Positions 17,374 through 26,041 are shown, counted from the first letter of the stretch. The stretch is DNA of 40,620 nt from Halopolyspora algeriensis (GCF_003337235.1 NZ_QPJC01000021.1:1-40620); one strand, 5' to 3'. Program-made: numbers and translations. The notes: generated by a model not told the origin, from the letters alone.

Positions 17374-18737
17374 AGGGCCAGCCTTCGGGACAGATCGGAG
17401 GTGAAGATTCCATCGGGGTCGACCGAGTCGCGGATCTTGCGCCACTCGTCGATGCGCGGATACATCCGCTGGATCATCTCGGGTGTGGTCCGCGAGTCCT
17501 TGGCCAGGTACAGCCGCCCGCCCGCGCCGAGCACGATCTCGTCGAGCCGGCTGCAGAACTCGTGCAGCCCCGGCACGATCGGGAAGTCCACGGTGACCGT
17601 CCAGCCGGGGGTCGGGAACGACAGCGGGGCCCGGTTGCCCTCTCCCATGCGCTTGAGCACGTTGAGGAAGGAGACGTGGCCGGACTCGGCCATGAGCCGC
17701 ACGATCCGGCGCAGCTCGTCTTCGGCGTCGAACGGGACGATGAACTGGTACTGCAGGAACCCGCGGGACCCGTAGGCCCGGTTCCACTCGCCGAACATGT
17801 CCAGCGGGTGGTAGAAGTTGGTGAGGTTCTGGATCAGCCCGCGCCCCTTCTTCGGGGCCTTGCGGTACCAGACCTCGCCCAGCGCGCTGAACGTCAGCTT
17901 GTTGGCGAGCCCGTTGGGGAAGACGTCCGGAAACGTCAGCAGTTGCGGGGCGTCGAACTTCAGCGGATCGCCGCGCAGCTTTTTGGGCAGGTCCTCGAGC
18001 TTGGCCAGTGATCCGCGGGAGAAGACCGCGCGGCCCAGCTTCGGGCCGGTGGAGATCGAGTCGAACCACGCCATCGAGTAGTCGTAGTTCGCGTCGGAAC
18101 CGTTGCCGAACAGCTCCAACGTCTCGTCGAGATCGGCAGTGCGATCGTTGTCGACGATGAAGTACGCCGTCTCGGTGTGCTTCATCGCCACCCGGGAGCG
18201 CAGGACGATGCCCGTCAGCCCCATGCCACCGACGGTGGCCCAGAACAGTTCCGAGCCCTCCCCGTCCGGGGTGAGTGTGCGGATCTCGCCGTCGGCGGTG
18301 AGCAGATCCAGCGACAGCACGTGATTGCCGAAGGAACCGTGCGAGTGATGGTTCTTGCCGTGGATGTCCGAACCGATGGCGCCGCCGATGGTGACCTGGC
18401 GCGTTCCGGGCAGCACGGGCGCCCAGAGCCCGAAGGGCAGCGCGGCCCGCATGAGCTGATCCAGATTGACGCCCGCGTCCACGTCCACGACGCCCCTGTC
18501 GGCGTCGATCGAGTGAATGCGGTTCAGCGCGGTCATGTCGATGACCAGGCCACCGGCGTTCTGCGACGGGTCGCCGTAGCTGCGGCCGAGCCCGCGTGCG
18601 ATGACGCCGCGCTCACCGGACTCGCGCACGGTGCGGGCGATCGCCTCGACGTCCGGCGTGCTGACGACTCGTGCCCGGGTCGGCGCGGTGCGCCCCCAGC
18701 CGGTCAGCGTCTGTTGCTCGTCCTTGACCGATCCCAC
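17370..18737 (-). CDS. dprE1: Decaprenylphosphoryl-beta-D-ribose 2-oxidase DprE1
   Basis: A 455-residue FAD-dependent oxidase of the vanillyl-alcohol oxidase fold. The FAD-binding [14 protein letters not shown] region is near residue 47, the [14 protein letters not shown] loop carries the conserved His, and AKDSRTT carries the active-site Lys. It oxidises C2 of decaprenylphosphoryl-ribose, the first step of arabinose-donor synthesis, at the membrane. The residue matching M. tuberculosis Cys387, the covalent benzothiazinone target in NVCVDF, is Thr382 here (TVTVDF). GTG 18737 has a TAGACT -10 element 7 nt upstream and no ribosome site. It overlaps dprE2 by 4 bp. Confidence 0.95.
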   Translation of the reverse strand: MGSVKDEQQTLTGWGRTAPTRARVVSTPDVEAIARTVRESGERGVIARGLGRSYGDPSQNAGGLVIDMTALNRIHSIDADRGVVDVDAGVNLDQLMRAALPFGLWAPVLPGTRQVTIGGAIGSDIHGKNHHSHGSFGNHVLSLDLLTADGEIRTLTPDGEGSELFWATVGGMGLTGIVLRSRVAMKHTETAYFIVDNDRTADLDETLELFGNGSDANYDYSMAWFDSISTGPKLGRAVFSRGSLAKLEDLPKKLRGDPLKFDAPQLLTFPDVFPNGLANKLTFSALGEVWYRKAPKKGRGLIQNLTNFYHPLDMFGEWNRAYGSRGFLQYQFIVPFDAEDELRRIVRLMAESGHVSFLNVLKRMGEGNRAPLSFPTPGWTVTVDFPIVPGLHEFCSRLDEIVLGAGGRLYLAKDSRTTPEMIQRMYPRIDEWRKIRDSVDPDGIFTSDLSRRLAL

Positions 18738-18744
18738 CTGGCCG

Positions 18745-18750
18745 AGTCTA
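18745..18750 (-). promoter_or_regulatory. -10 element (TAGACT) for leaderless dprE1
   Basis: On the minus strand TAGACT ends 7 nt before the GTG at 18737. There is no ribosome site in the 7-nt gap. It would drive the dprE1-dprE2 operon. Confidence 0.55.
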
Positions 18751-18814
18751 TCGAGTTGTTATCTCCGTCCCCCGGTGGGTGAGCAGTGCGAGCGGTACGG
18801 TCCCCGGCGACCGA

Positions 18815-18820
18815 TATACT
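18815..18820 (+). promoter_or_regulatory. -10 element (TATACT) for gtrA
   Basis: TATACT is a near-consensus -10 hexamer in an otherwise GC-rich divergent region. It would give a leader of about 75-80 nt before GTG 18905. No clear -35 is seen. Confidence 0.45.
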
Positions 18821-18904
18821 TGCAGCGTCCGCTGGGGGAGTACCTGGGAGTGCCCGGGGGTACGTTGCCACCGGATCGTTGTGCCGGATGTCTGAGGTGA
18901 GTTA

Positions 18905-19354
18905 GTGGCCGTGGCCGAATCCGCTGCCGATCCCGAGGCGAAGAAGCTCGGCCTCCTCCACCAGTTGGTCCGTTTCGGGCTCATCGGCGGTGTCTGTGCC
19001 GTGCTCGACTACGGCAGCTACATGCTGCTGCTGGGCCTGAGCTGGCCGAACTGGGCCGCGCGGTCGCTGGCTTTCGTCGTGGGCACCTCGTGCTCGTACA
19101 TCGCCAACCGCAGGTTGACGTTCCACGGGGCGAGGACGGGCAACACCAAGGCGAAGGCGGGCGCGTTCGTGGTGGTCTACATCGCGACGTTTTTCGTCAA
19201 CATCGGCACGAACCAGCTGCTGTTTCTCACCCTGCCCGAGCTCGCCTTCGACTACGGTGCCCAGCTTCGCTGGACCATCTGCTGGGTGGCCGGCCAGGGG
19301 CTCGGCACGGGACTCAACTTCGTGCTGCTCAAGTGGGTCGTCTTCCGCGAGTGA
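18905..19354 (+). CDS. GtrA-family membrane protein (Rv3789-type)
   Basis: A 149-residue protein with four membrane segments of the GtrA family (PF04138). QLVRFGLIGGVCAVLDYGSY opens the first segment, and FVVGTSCSYIANRRLTF with NFVLLKWVVF closes the pattern. M. tuberculosis Rv3789, beside dprE1, belongs to this family and is linked to arabinogalactan assembly, as a proposed carrier of decaprenylphosphoryl-arabinose or an adaptor. Here it diverges from dprE1 over a shared 167-bp promoter region, so the link is conserved though the orientation differs. GTG 18905 has GAGGTGA 4-5 nt upstream. It converges on emb with a 126-bp gap that holds only GC-rich palindromic sequence. Confidence 0.85.
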   Translation: MAVAESAADPEAKKLGLLHQLVRFGLIGGVCAVLDYGSYMLLLGLSWPNWAARSLAFVVGTSCSYIANRRLTFHGARTGNTKAKAGAFVVVYIATFFVNIGTNQLLFLTLPELAFDYGAQLRWTICWVAGQGLGTGLNFVLLKWVVFRE

Positions 19355-19480
19355 GCGCAGCCGGGCTCCCGGCCGGTGGCTCGGTCCGCCCGTGCCGCCC
19401 GCTCCGGTGGGTCAGCGGGTGCGCGGGTTGGCTCGCGTGGCGGCAAACAGCCGGCCGGCCGGCCCGATCCGTGCGGTCAC

Positions 19481-22400
19481 TTACCCCCGGTTGCCGTCGC
19501 CGTTGTCGTTGTCGTCCTCGCTGTCGCCGAATCCGCTGATGTCGTTGCGATCGTCCGAGCTCGGCACGTCCCCGGGCAACTGCACCGTGTTGCTCACCGG
19601 CCCCGGCGTCCAGGTGCCCCAGTGCGTCTCCGAGCGCACGTTCATCGCCGCCTCGGCGGGCAGTGCCTCCGGCGCGTACGGGTCCACCGCGTACAGCGTG
19701 CCCCAATCCCGGTGAATATTGCCCCGGAGATAGGTCGGCAGCGCTCGCATGCTCGCCGTGACGTTCATCCACCCGAACGGGCCGCCCGCGTCCGGGGACG
19801 ACCAGCCCTGCCCGACGCCGCGGGCGCCGCCACCTGCCGTGATGCGGAACCGGGGCATCTCGGCGATGCCGTTGCTGATGCTCGGCACCTCCAGGCACGG
19901 GTACACGAAAGCAGCAGGCCACTCCACGAACGTGGGAGCGTCGCCGATGAACTCGGTCATGTTGGTCAGCCGCGGTGCCCGTGGCGCGCTGACGGCCAGC
20001 CAGCCATCGGTGCCCAGTGACTGGTCGATGGCCACGATCCGCATCTTCTCGGCGCCCTCGGCCTTGTGCGACACGCTGATCCGCGCGTCCCGCCAGCCGG
20101 GCGGCGGACCCTTCAGCACCGGCCGCCGCTCCATCACCTCGAAGCCCTCGTCGGTCTGCTTGCCGAACTCGACGAACAGCGAGTTCGCGCCGGCCTCGAC
20201 TCCGGCGAGAGTGAGCACGACGGGGACGTGGCCCTTCCGGGCTCGCTCGGGCAGGTCGTACCACTGCGTGCGCAGCTCACCCGTGGCCAGCCCCCGCGGG
20301 TCGTAGCTTCCCCACACCGGTGCGTCGTCGGTACCGAACTCGTACGGCGGTTGCCAGTCCTTTTCGAGGGGGTCCGACCCGTCGCCCGGTGGCAGACCGT
20401 TGCGGCGGAAGCCCTGCATCGTGGCGTGCAGGTACTCCGCGGGGGTTTCCTCGTCGGCATTGCGGTCCGGGACGTAGCCGTCCGGCACGGGGTCGCGCGG
20501 CTGTTGCGCCGACACCCGCAGCATCCCGGCCAGCGGATTCTTCTCGACGTAGACGTAGTCGGACAGGCCGCAGCTCTGGCCGGCCAGCTGCTTGATGTTG
20601 TCCCTGCCGAGGCTGTACGTGCCCCACTGCTCCTGGATCACCTTGCCGAAGGTCGCGACCTCACCGACCACCAGCAGCGCACAGATCATCGACAGCGGCG
20701 CCGTCCCGAGGCGCAGTGCTCGGCTGCGTTGCTCCATCCCGGTCCGGCGGCCGTTCTTGTCGCGCAGGGCCGTTCTGACCACGCGGGGCCGGTACTCGTC
20801 GATGCGCACGTGCTCGATGAACGCCACGAGCAGGGCGATCGCCGCGATGACCAGCAGGATGGTGCTGAATTCGTAACCCTGGAAGGAGGGTGGTTTGTCG
20901 AACCACGGCACGCCCCAGCCGGAGACGTACCAGAACGCGTTGGGGCCGGTGGCCGCCAGCGCACAGATCATCATCAACCCGGCGAAGAACGCCGCTCGGT
21001 TGCGTCGGGAGCGCAGCACCGTGTCGCTGGTGGCCAGCGCCGTCAGTGCCGCCAGGGCACCGCCGGCGGCGGCGAAGATACCGAAGTGGTGGGACCACTT
21101 GGTCGGGGTGAGCATGAGGACGAAGAACGACAGCGCCGTCACGCCGAGCAACCTGCGGCTCGGTCCCAGCGCGGCACCGCGGATGCGCCCTCGGCGCAGC
21201 AGCACCACCGCACACGTCACCAGGCACAGGATGACCAGCAGTACCGGGAACCGGCGTGCCAGCGAACCGTCCGGTGTCTGGCTGAACAGCAGGGTGTAGC
21301 GGCTGAGCTCCTGATACCAGTCCTGGCTGGGGCCGAGCTCGGTGCGCAGCTGGGTGGCCTCCAGCACCGACTTCCACGTCTGATCCCAGTACACCACCGT
21401 CAGGATCACGAAGCCGGACGCGGAGATCGGGGCCAGTACCGGCAGCCAGCCGAATTCGCGGATACGTGCCCGGACGAGGCGGATCAGCGGTTTGAGCGCG
21501 ACGACGTAGGGCAGCACCGCCACGAGGCCGTGCGGATTGGCTCCCAGGGCGAGAGCCGCCCCCACGAGGCCGACCGCTGCGGGCATGAGCCGGTTGGTGG
21601 CGACCGCGCGCTCCACCGCGCACAGCGCCAGCAGCGAGAACACCACCACGACCGGCTCGGGGCGCAGGCCGTTGTTGTAGGGCAGCCAGAAGGCGAGGAA
21701 CACCGCTGCGGCCGCCCAGCCCGCCGCGCGGCTGCGGCGCACCTGCTGGCCCAACCGGGGCAGGACCTCCCGGCTGAGCAACAACCAGCTCACGATGCCC
21801 ATCATCAGTGCGGGCAGGCGCACCCACGGAGCTGCCGTGGAGACCTGGACCCACAGCGAGTAGAGCTCGTAGAACCAGCCGAACGGTGCTTCCGGGACCG
21901 CGAACCACCGGTAGTAGTTGCTGATGTAGCCGGCTTCCTCGCGGGCGCGTGCGATGGTGAGGATGTAGCCGTCATCGGAGGTCATCGCTCCGATCAGCCA
22001 CCAGATGATCAGTACGGCATAGACCGAGGCGTCCTGCGGTGTGGGTTTCCACCAGCCCGAGGGGGCGAGCTTGGGAGGCCGTCGGCCCGCCCGCACGTCG
22101 AGCCTGCGCAGCGTGATGACCGATCCGATGAACGCCAGGATCGCCAGCCCGATGGCGACGAACTTGAGGATGGTCGCCGAGGTGGCGTAGCGGTTGTCCA
22201 CCTGCGCCTGGAACGACAGCCCCTGCACGGGATCCTGCCGGGCCTCGAGGTCGGAGTAGATGCCGGTCAGTTGCGGGCGGCGGTCGCTGCCGTGGATGTC
22301 GGCCAGGGGCTGGTTGCCGACCGTGGCGGTGGTGCTGAATGCATCCGAGTGCATCGAGATCGTGCAGTTGCCGTTCGGCAGCGGTGTCGTGCCGAGTTGC

Positions 22401-22834
22401 CTGCCCTTGGACAGCAGTGTCAGCCGGCCGTTGTCGACCTGCATGACCATGCCCGTGAGCTTGCCGTACTCCGAGGACGGCGGGTTCGTGCTGAGCAGGA
22501 TGCCCGGACCCTGGGTACGCGCGTCCAGGCTCCGGGCCGAATCGCAGGGGATGGTGGTGTCGAGCCAGATCGGCGAGTAGCTGACCAGCGGAGCCGACAC
22601 CGATTTCGTGCCCTGCGAGGTGGGCCAGTGCAATGTGGTGATGTTGTGGTGCACCGGCAGGAAGGGAACGGAAAGCGACAGGATCGTGCCGAGGAGCCCC
22701 AGCACCGAGGCGATCACCTTCAACCGCCTCAGTGACGGGTCCCTGCGCTGCGTCGTGGCGCGTGCCGCAGTGGCCCCGGACGATTCGCCGTCCGGGGTGG
22801 GCTGCCCGTTGTTGTCCTGCCCCGCGTTACGCAC
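19481..22834 (-). CDS. emb: Arabinosyltransferase Emb (EmbC/A/B family)
   Basis: A 1117-residue GT-C arabinosyltransferase that extends arabinan from decaprenylphosphoryl-arabinose at the outer face of the membrane. A single N-terminal membrane helix (about 40-60) leads into a jelly-roll domain. About a dozen further helices follow, and a large C-terminal extracellular carbohydrate-binding domain runs from about residue 700. The catalytic loop is MTSDDGYILTIAR with D287 and D288, followed by SNYYRWFAVPEAPFGWFYE. I294 occupies the position of M. tuberculosis EmbB Met306. The last 20 residues are an acidic, low-complexity tail. GTG 22834 has a TATTCT hexamer 7 nt upstream. It is the only Emb in the window, and aftA, which adjoins the emb genes in mycobacteria, is absent. 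Confidence 0.95.
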   Translation of the reverse strand: MRNAGQDNNGQPTPDGESSGATAARATTQRRDPSLRRLKVIASVLGLLGTILSLSVPFLPVHHNITTLHWPTSQGTKSVSAPLVSYSPIWLDTTIPCDSARSLDARTQGPGILLSTNPPSSEYGKLTGMVMQVDNGRLTLLSKGRQLGTTPLPNGNCTISMHSDAFSTTATVGNQPLADIHGSDRRPQLTGIYSDLEARQDPVQGLSFQAQVDNRYATSATILKFVAIGLAILAFIGSVITLRRLDVRAGRRPPKLAPSGWWKPTPQDASVYAVLIIWWLIGAMTSDDGYILTIARAREEAGYISNYYRWFAVPEAPFGWFYELYSLWVQVSTAAPWVRLPALMMGIVSWLLLSREVLPRLGQQVRRSRAAGWAAAAVFLAFWLPYNNGLRPEPVVVVFSLLALCAVERAVATNRLMPAAVGLVGAALALGANPHGLVAVLPYVVALKPLIRLVRARIREFGWLPVLAPISASGFVILTVVYWDQTWKSVLEATQLRTELGPSQDWYQELSRYTLLFSQTPDGSLARRFPVLLVILCLVTCAVVLLRRGRIRGAALGPSRRLLGVTALSFFVLMLTPTKWSHHFGIFAAAGGALAALTALATSDTVLRSRRNRAAFFAGLMMICALAATGPNAFWYVSGWGVPWFDKPPSFQGYEFSTILLVIAAIALLVAFIEHVRIDEYRPRVVRTALRDKNGRRTGMEQRSRALRLGTAPLSMICALLVVGEVATFGKVIQEQWGTYSLGRDNIKQLAGQSCGLSDYVYVEKNPLAGMLRVSAQQPRDPVPDGYVPDRNADEETPAEYLHATMQGFRRNGLPPGDGSDPLEKDWQPPYEFGTDDAPVWGSYDPRGLATGELRTQWYDLPERARKGHVPVVLTLAGVEAGANSLFVEFGKQTDEGFEVMERRPVLKGPPPGWRDARISVSHKAEGAEKMRIVAIDQSLGTDGWLAVSAPRAPRLTNMTEFIGDAPTFVEWPAAFVYPCLEVPSISNGIAEMPRFRITAGGGARGVGQGWSSPDAGGPFGWMNVTASMRALPTYLRGNIHRDWGTLYAVDPYAPEALPAEAAMNVRSETHWGTWTPGPVSNTVQLPGDVPSSDDRNDISGFGDSEDDNDNGDGNRG

Positions 22835-22841
22835 AGCGTGA

Positions 22842-22847
22842 AGAATA
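22842..22847 (-). promoter_or_regulatory. -10 element (TATTCT) for leaderless emb
   Basis: On the minus strand TATTCT is followed by 7 nt and then the GTG at 22834. No ribosome site is present. Confidence 0.55.
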
Positions 22848-22923
22848 GTAGTCGCACGAACACGGCTTTGCGCGGTATTCGGTGCCTGTGGGGCTCGGCA
22901 CTGTCCGTAACGCGGTGAGCTGC

Positions 22924-22967
22924 GATCTCAGTGTGATCTCAGGTGGATCACAGGGTGATCTCGATAC
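22924..22967. repeat. Four 11-bp direct repeats upstream of emb, possible response-regulator box
   Basis: Four units start at 22924, 22935, 22946 and 22957, exactly 11 bp apart: GATCTCAGTGT, GATCTCAGGTG, GATCACAGGGT and GATCTCGATAC. The array lies about 80-120 bp upstream of the emb -10 element. Tandem 11-bp units are the usual binding pattern of OmpR/PhoB-type response regulators (known of the family), so this may be an operator controlling emb. The second and third units also form GTGATC-N7-GATCAC. Confidence 0.45.
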
Positions 22968-22983
22968 CGTGGTAACCCACGGT
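22966..22983. terminator. Perfect inverted repeat downstream of the HicB-like gene
   Basis: ACCGTGG-TAAC-CCACGGT is a perfect 7-bp stem with a 4-nt loop, about 40 bp after the end of the wzm-wzt-glfT1-HTH operon and about 120 bp before emb. There is no T run, so it may be a weak terminator or an operator beside the 11-bp repeats. Confidence 0.35.
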
Positions 22984-23024
22984 GTCCTTCTCGTCGCTTC
23001 GTGTGAGGGGTTACACGTGTGGAG

Positions 23025-23405
23025 TCAGCTCGTCTCGGCCATGAGCTGGGCGACCCGCTGATGTGACGTGCCGATGACCTCGGCGATGGCGCGTTGGCTG
23101 AGTCCGGCACTCCTCAGCGTCGCGATGATCTCGCGCCGCGCCCGATCCCGGTTGGCGACCGCCTGAGCGGTCTGCTCCTCCCAGCGATGCAGATCCTCGA
23201 CAGCACGGGTGTAATCGTTGCCTGCCTGCACGTAATGCCAGTCGATGTCGAAGGAGTCCTCGGGTTGTTCGGTGAGCAAGTGGATCATGTCCCTGACTTC
23301 CACCTCGATGTCCTCGAACTGCTCGACGTCCGTAACACCTCCGTGCAGGTCACCGGCCTCCGCTACCCACAGGTTGTCTTCACGAGTGATTGTGCTCGGA
23401 TTCAG
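23025..23405 (-). CDS. HicB-like protein with C-terminal helix-turn-helix; start codon unusual
   Basis: The protein has an N-terminal HicB-like half (ITREDNLWVAEAGDLHGG, then EQFEDIEVEVRDMIHLL and DSFDIDW) and a C-terminal HTH (GLSQRAIAEVIGTSHQRVAQL). This pairing is common in small actinobacterial DNA-binding proteins. The first ATG/GTG/TTG in frame is GTG 23303 (92 residues, weak GAGGA site), but it would cut off about 30 residues that look like the proper start of the domain. Between the glfT1 stop at 23412 and that GTG, the only near-start codons are CTG 23405 and ATC 23390. The CTG is 6 nt after the glfT1 stop and in the same frame, so reinitiation or a CTG start is possible. CTG is used here. 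No HicA-type toxin is seen beside it. Confidence 0.6.
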   Translation of the reverse strand: MNPSTITREDNLWVAEAGDLHGGVTDVEQFEDIEVEVRDMIHLLTEQPEDSFDIDWHYVQAGNDYTRAVEDLHRWEEQTAQAVANRDRARREIIATLRSAGLSQRAIAEVIGTSHQRVAQLMAETS

Positions 23406-23411
23406 TGCAGC

Positions 23412-24353
23412 TCACCGGCGGAAGAAGTGTTCGCGGCGGCCCTGGCGCACCAGGCGCAGCCACTCCGCGAACGCCTTCGGGCTTCGGCGCTGTCCGAGGA
23501 AGTACAACCCGAAGCGCAGCACCTCCAGCGCCCCGATCTTGCGCATCCCCGGCTGGGAGAGCAGGTAGCCGCGGTTGCGGTAGGTGTAGTAGCGCTTGTT
23601 CGCATCCGGCGGGTCCTGCGCGTGGAAGCGGCCACCGAGCATCGGCTTGAACTCCGCCGAGCCGTCCGGATGCACGAACCGTGTGCGCAGCGTGGTGCCG
23701 AACCGCAGCCCCGAGCGCACCACGCGGCGGTGCAGTTCGACCTCGTCGCCCCGGAAGAACAGGCGGTAGTCCGGCACTCCGACGACGTCCAGGGTGCTCG
23801 CGCGGAACAGGGCGCCGTTGAAGAACGACGCGATCCCGGGCAGGAACTCGTCGTCACCGTGGGTATCGGCGCCGCGCAGTTCCTCCGGGCGGCGTTTCCA
23901 GGTCAGTCCGCGCCGCAGCGGGAAGGCGAGTCGCTCGGGATGGTCGATGTTGACCACCACCGGCGACACGGCCGCCAGCCCGCGTGCCTCGGCCACCTCC
24001 AGCAGCGTGGCCAGTGCGTGATCGTCGGCGGGGCGGCCGTCGTCGTCACCGAGCCACACCCACGCGGCGCCGAGCGCGAGCGCGTACATCATCCCGAGCG
24101 CGAAGCCGCCCGCGCCACCCAGGTTGCGCCGCGACGGCAGGTAGGTCGACGGAAGCGGGCACTCGGCGACGACCTTCGCGGTGGACTCGTCCGCACCGTT
24201 GTCCACCACGACGAGGTGGTCCGGCACCCGGGTCTGAGTGGCGATGACCTTGAGGGACTCGGCCAGCAGTTCGGGGCGGTGTCGGGTGACGACCACCGTG
24301 ACCACCGCATCGTCGACGAGGTCGGGCATGGGCTGCTGCGGCGAGTCGCTCAT
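23412..24353 (-). CDS. glfT1: Galactofuranosyltransferase GlfT1 (GT2)
   Basis: A 313-residue GT2 enzyme (GT-A fold). TVVVTRHRPELLAESL opens the nucleotide-binding fold, NLGGAGGFALGM is the typical GlfT/rhamnosyl-type loop, and the metal-binding triad DDD is at residues 103-105 (WLGDDDG). YTYRNRGYL near the C-terminus is characteristic of GlfT1 (Rv3782). It adds the first two galactofuranose units to the lipid-linked Rha-GlcNAc primer on the cytosolic face. ATG 24353 overlaps the wzt stop (ATGA). The order wzt-glfT1 is as in M. tuberculosis. Confidence 0.9.
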   Translation of the reverse strand: MSDSPQQPMPDLVDDAVVTVVVTRHRPELLAESLKVIATQTRVPDHLVVVDNGADESTAKVVAECPLPSTYLPSRRNLGGAGGFALGMMYALALGAAWVWLGDDDGRPADDHALATLLEVAEARGLAAVSPVVVNIDHPERLAFPLRRGLTWKRRPEELRGADTHGDDEFLPGIASFFNGALFRASTLDVVGVPDYRLFFRGDEVELHRRVVRSGLRFGTTLRTRFVHPDGSAEFKPMLGGRFHAQDPPDANKRYYTYRNRGYLLSQPGMRKIGALEVLRFGLYFLGQRRSPKAFAEWLRLVRQGRREHFFRR

Positions 24354-25174
24354 GAATCCTCGTTGCTCCCGATCGGGGCCGCCGAATCGGACGCACCGAT
24401 CCGGGCCAGAGTCTGCGGGTTCAGGTTCTTGAAGGGATCCTTGCCCTTGTAGTGCGTCAGCACGTCGCGCAGCGAGCCCTCTTCCTTGATCCCACCCTTG
24501 TCCAGCCAGAGCGCGGTGTTGCACAGCTCGACGAGGAACTCGTCGGAATGCGAGGCGAACACGAGCATGCCGGAGCGCTTGACCAGTTCGTGCAGGCGCT
24601 CCTTGGCCTTGTCCAGGAAGTCCGCGTCGACCGCGCCGATTCCCTCGTCGAGCAACAGGATCTCCGGGTCGATCGAGGTCACCACACCGAGCGCCAGGCG
24701 CACTCGCATGCCGGTGGAGTAGGTGCGCAGCGGCATCGCCAGGTAGTCGCCGAGCTCGGTGAACTCGGCGATGTCGTCCATCCGCTTTTCCATCTGCCTG
24801 CGGTTCATGCCCAGGAACAGGCCACGGATGATGATGTTCTCGTATCCGGAGATCTCCGGATCCATGCCGACGCCGAGATCGAACACCGGGGCGACCTTGC
24901 CCTCGATACGGGCACTGCCCCGGGTGGGTTCGTAGATGCCGGACAGCAGTCGCAGCAGGGTCGACTTGCCCGCTCCGTTGTGCCCGACCAGAGCGATCCG
25001 GTCACCGTGTCGAAATGACAGGTTGATGTCGTGCAACGCCTCGATGATCGGCACCTTGCTCTCGGTGCCGATCTTGCCGCCGGTTTTGCCGAGGACGGCC
25101 TTCTTCAGTGAGCGGGACTTCGCGTCGAAGATCGGGAAGTCGACCGCCGCGTTCCAGACGTCGATGCTGACCAC
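24350..25174 (-). CDS. wzt: Galactan ABC exporter ATPase Wzt (Rv3781-type)
   Basis: A 274-residue ABC ATPase of the O-antigen/teichoic-acid export class. Walker A GHNGAGKST is at residues 64-72, the signature is YSTGMRVRL and Walker B is EILLLDEGIGAVDADF. A 40-residue N-terminal extension precedes the first strand, as in Rv3781, and there is no C-terminal carbohydrate-binding domain. With Wzm it moves lipid-linked galactan across the plasma membrane for arabinosylation. GTG 25174 has a GGGGAG site 4 nt upstream. It is 18 nt downstream of wzm and overlaps glfT1 by 4 bp. Confidence 0.92.
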   Translation of the reverse strand: MVSIDVWNAAVDFPIFDAKSRSLKKAVLGKTGGKIGTESKVPIIEALHDINLSFRHGDRIALVGHNGAGKSTLLRLLSGIYEPTRGSARIEGKVAPVFDLGVGMDPEISGYENIIIRGLFLGMNRRQMEKRMDDIAEFTELGDYLAMPLRTYSTGMRVRLALGVVTSIDPEILLLDEGIGAVDADFLDKAKERLHELVKRSGMLVFASHSDEFLVELCNTALWLDKGGIKEEGSLRDVLTHYKGKDPFKNLNPQTLARIGASDSAAPIGSNEDS

Positions 25175-25192
25175 TGTTCTCCCCGCTCCCGA

Positions 25193-26041
25193 TCAGATCC
25201 AGTAGGTGACGCGAGCCCGGTAGTTGCGCAGGACGAACAACGCCAGCGCCCATCCTGCCAGCGTGATGCATCCGACGACGATCCAGTTCGTCATGACCAG
25301 ATTCTCACCGAGCAGTGGATCACGGATGATCTCGATGTAGTGGAACAGCGGGTTGAGCTTCGCGATGCTCATGTTCCCGCCCTTTTCCTCCAGGATGTCG
25401 GCGTTCCACACGATCGGCGTCATGAAGAAGATCAGCTGCATGAGACTGCCGACCACCGGCGGGATGTCCCGGAAGCGAGTGGAGACGATACCGAACAGCA
25501 GAGCGACCCAAGCACCGCTGGCCATGATGAGCAGAAGCGCCGGGATGGCCATCAAGGCTGTCCACGTGATGGGCATCCAGAAGATGGCCAGCACGATGAA
25601 GTAGATGACCAGGTTGTGTGCGAACAGCAGCGTCTGTCGCCACACCAGGCGCAGGATGTGCACGCTCAGGGGCGCGGGCAGGTGCTTCATCAGACCTTCG
25701 TTCTGAATGAAGACCTCGGTGCCGTCGTTGAGGCAGCCCGAGACGAAGCCCCACACGATGAAGCCGACCGCGAGGTAGGGCAGATGCTCGGCCAGGTTCT
25801 GGTCGAACAGTTGGGAGTAGAGGATCCCGAGCGCGGTGACCGTCATGCCCATACTGATGGTGATCCACAGAGGGCCGATCACCGAGCGGCGGTAGCGCTG
25901 CTTGATGTCCTGCCAGCCGAGGTGCGCCCACAACTGCCGTTGCCGTGCACCTGCGGAGATGTCGTGAAACGCCTTGCGCCAGGTCCGCGACGAAGCTTCG
26001 GGCGGTGCCGGTGGGCGGTCTAGCGTGCTCGTGGCCTGCAC
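25193..26041 (-). CDS. wzm: Galactan ABC exporter permease Wzm (Rv3783-type)
   Basis: A 282-residue ABC-2 permease with six membrane helices after a cytosolic N-terminus of about 55 residues. It has the family elements WQDIKQRYRRSVIGPLW before the first helix, VWGFVSGCLNDGTEVFIQNE, a STRFRDIPPVVGSLMQLIFF stretch near helix 5 and NPLFHYIEIIRDPLLG. It forms the membrane channel of the galactan exporter with Wzt. It is the first gene of the operon wzm-wzt-glfT1-HTH. In M. tuberculosis wzm follows glfT1, so the internal order is shifted. GTG 26041 has a TACCCT hexamer 8 nt upstream and no ribosome site. Confidence 0.92.
   Translation of the reverse strand: MQATSTLDRPPAPPEASSRTWRKAFHDISAGARQRQLWAHLGWQDIKQRYRRSVIGPLWITISMGMTVTALGILYSQLFDQNLAEHLPYLAVGFIVWGFVSGCLNDGTEVFIQNEGLMKHLPAPLSVHILRLVWRQTLLFAHNLVIYFIVLAIFWMPITWTALMAIPALLLIMASGAWVALLFGIVSTRFRDIPPVVGSLMQLIFFMTPIVWNADILEEKGGNMSIAKLNPLFHYIEIIRDPLLGENLVMTNWIVVGCITLAGWALALFVLRNYRARVTYWI

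Noticed and set aside
20066-22735. 889-codon open frame antisense to emb
   Set aside because: It lies fully opposite the emb gene, is rich in Arg, Gln and His, and has no domain; it is a by-product of high-GC codon use.
23025-23405. Complete HicAB toxin-antitoxin module
   Set aside because: No small HicA-like gene is adjacent on either side; only the HicB-like part is present.
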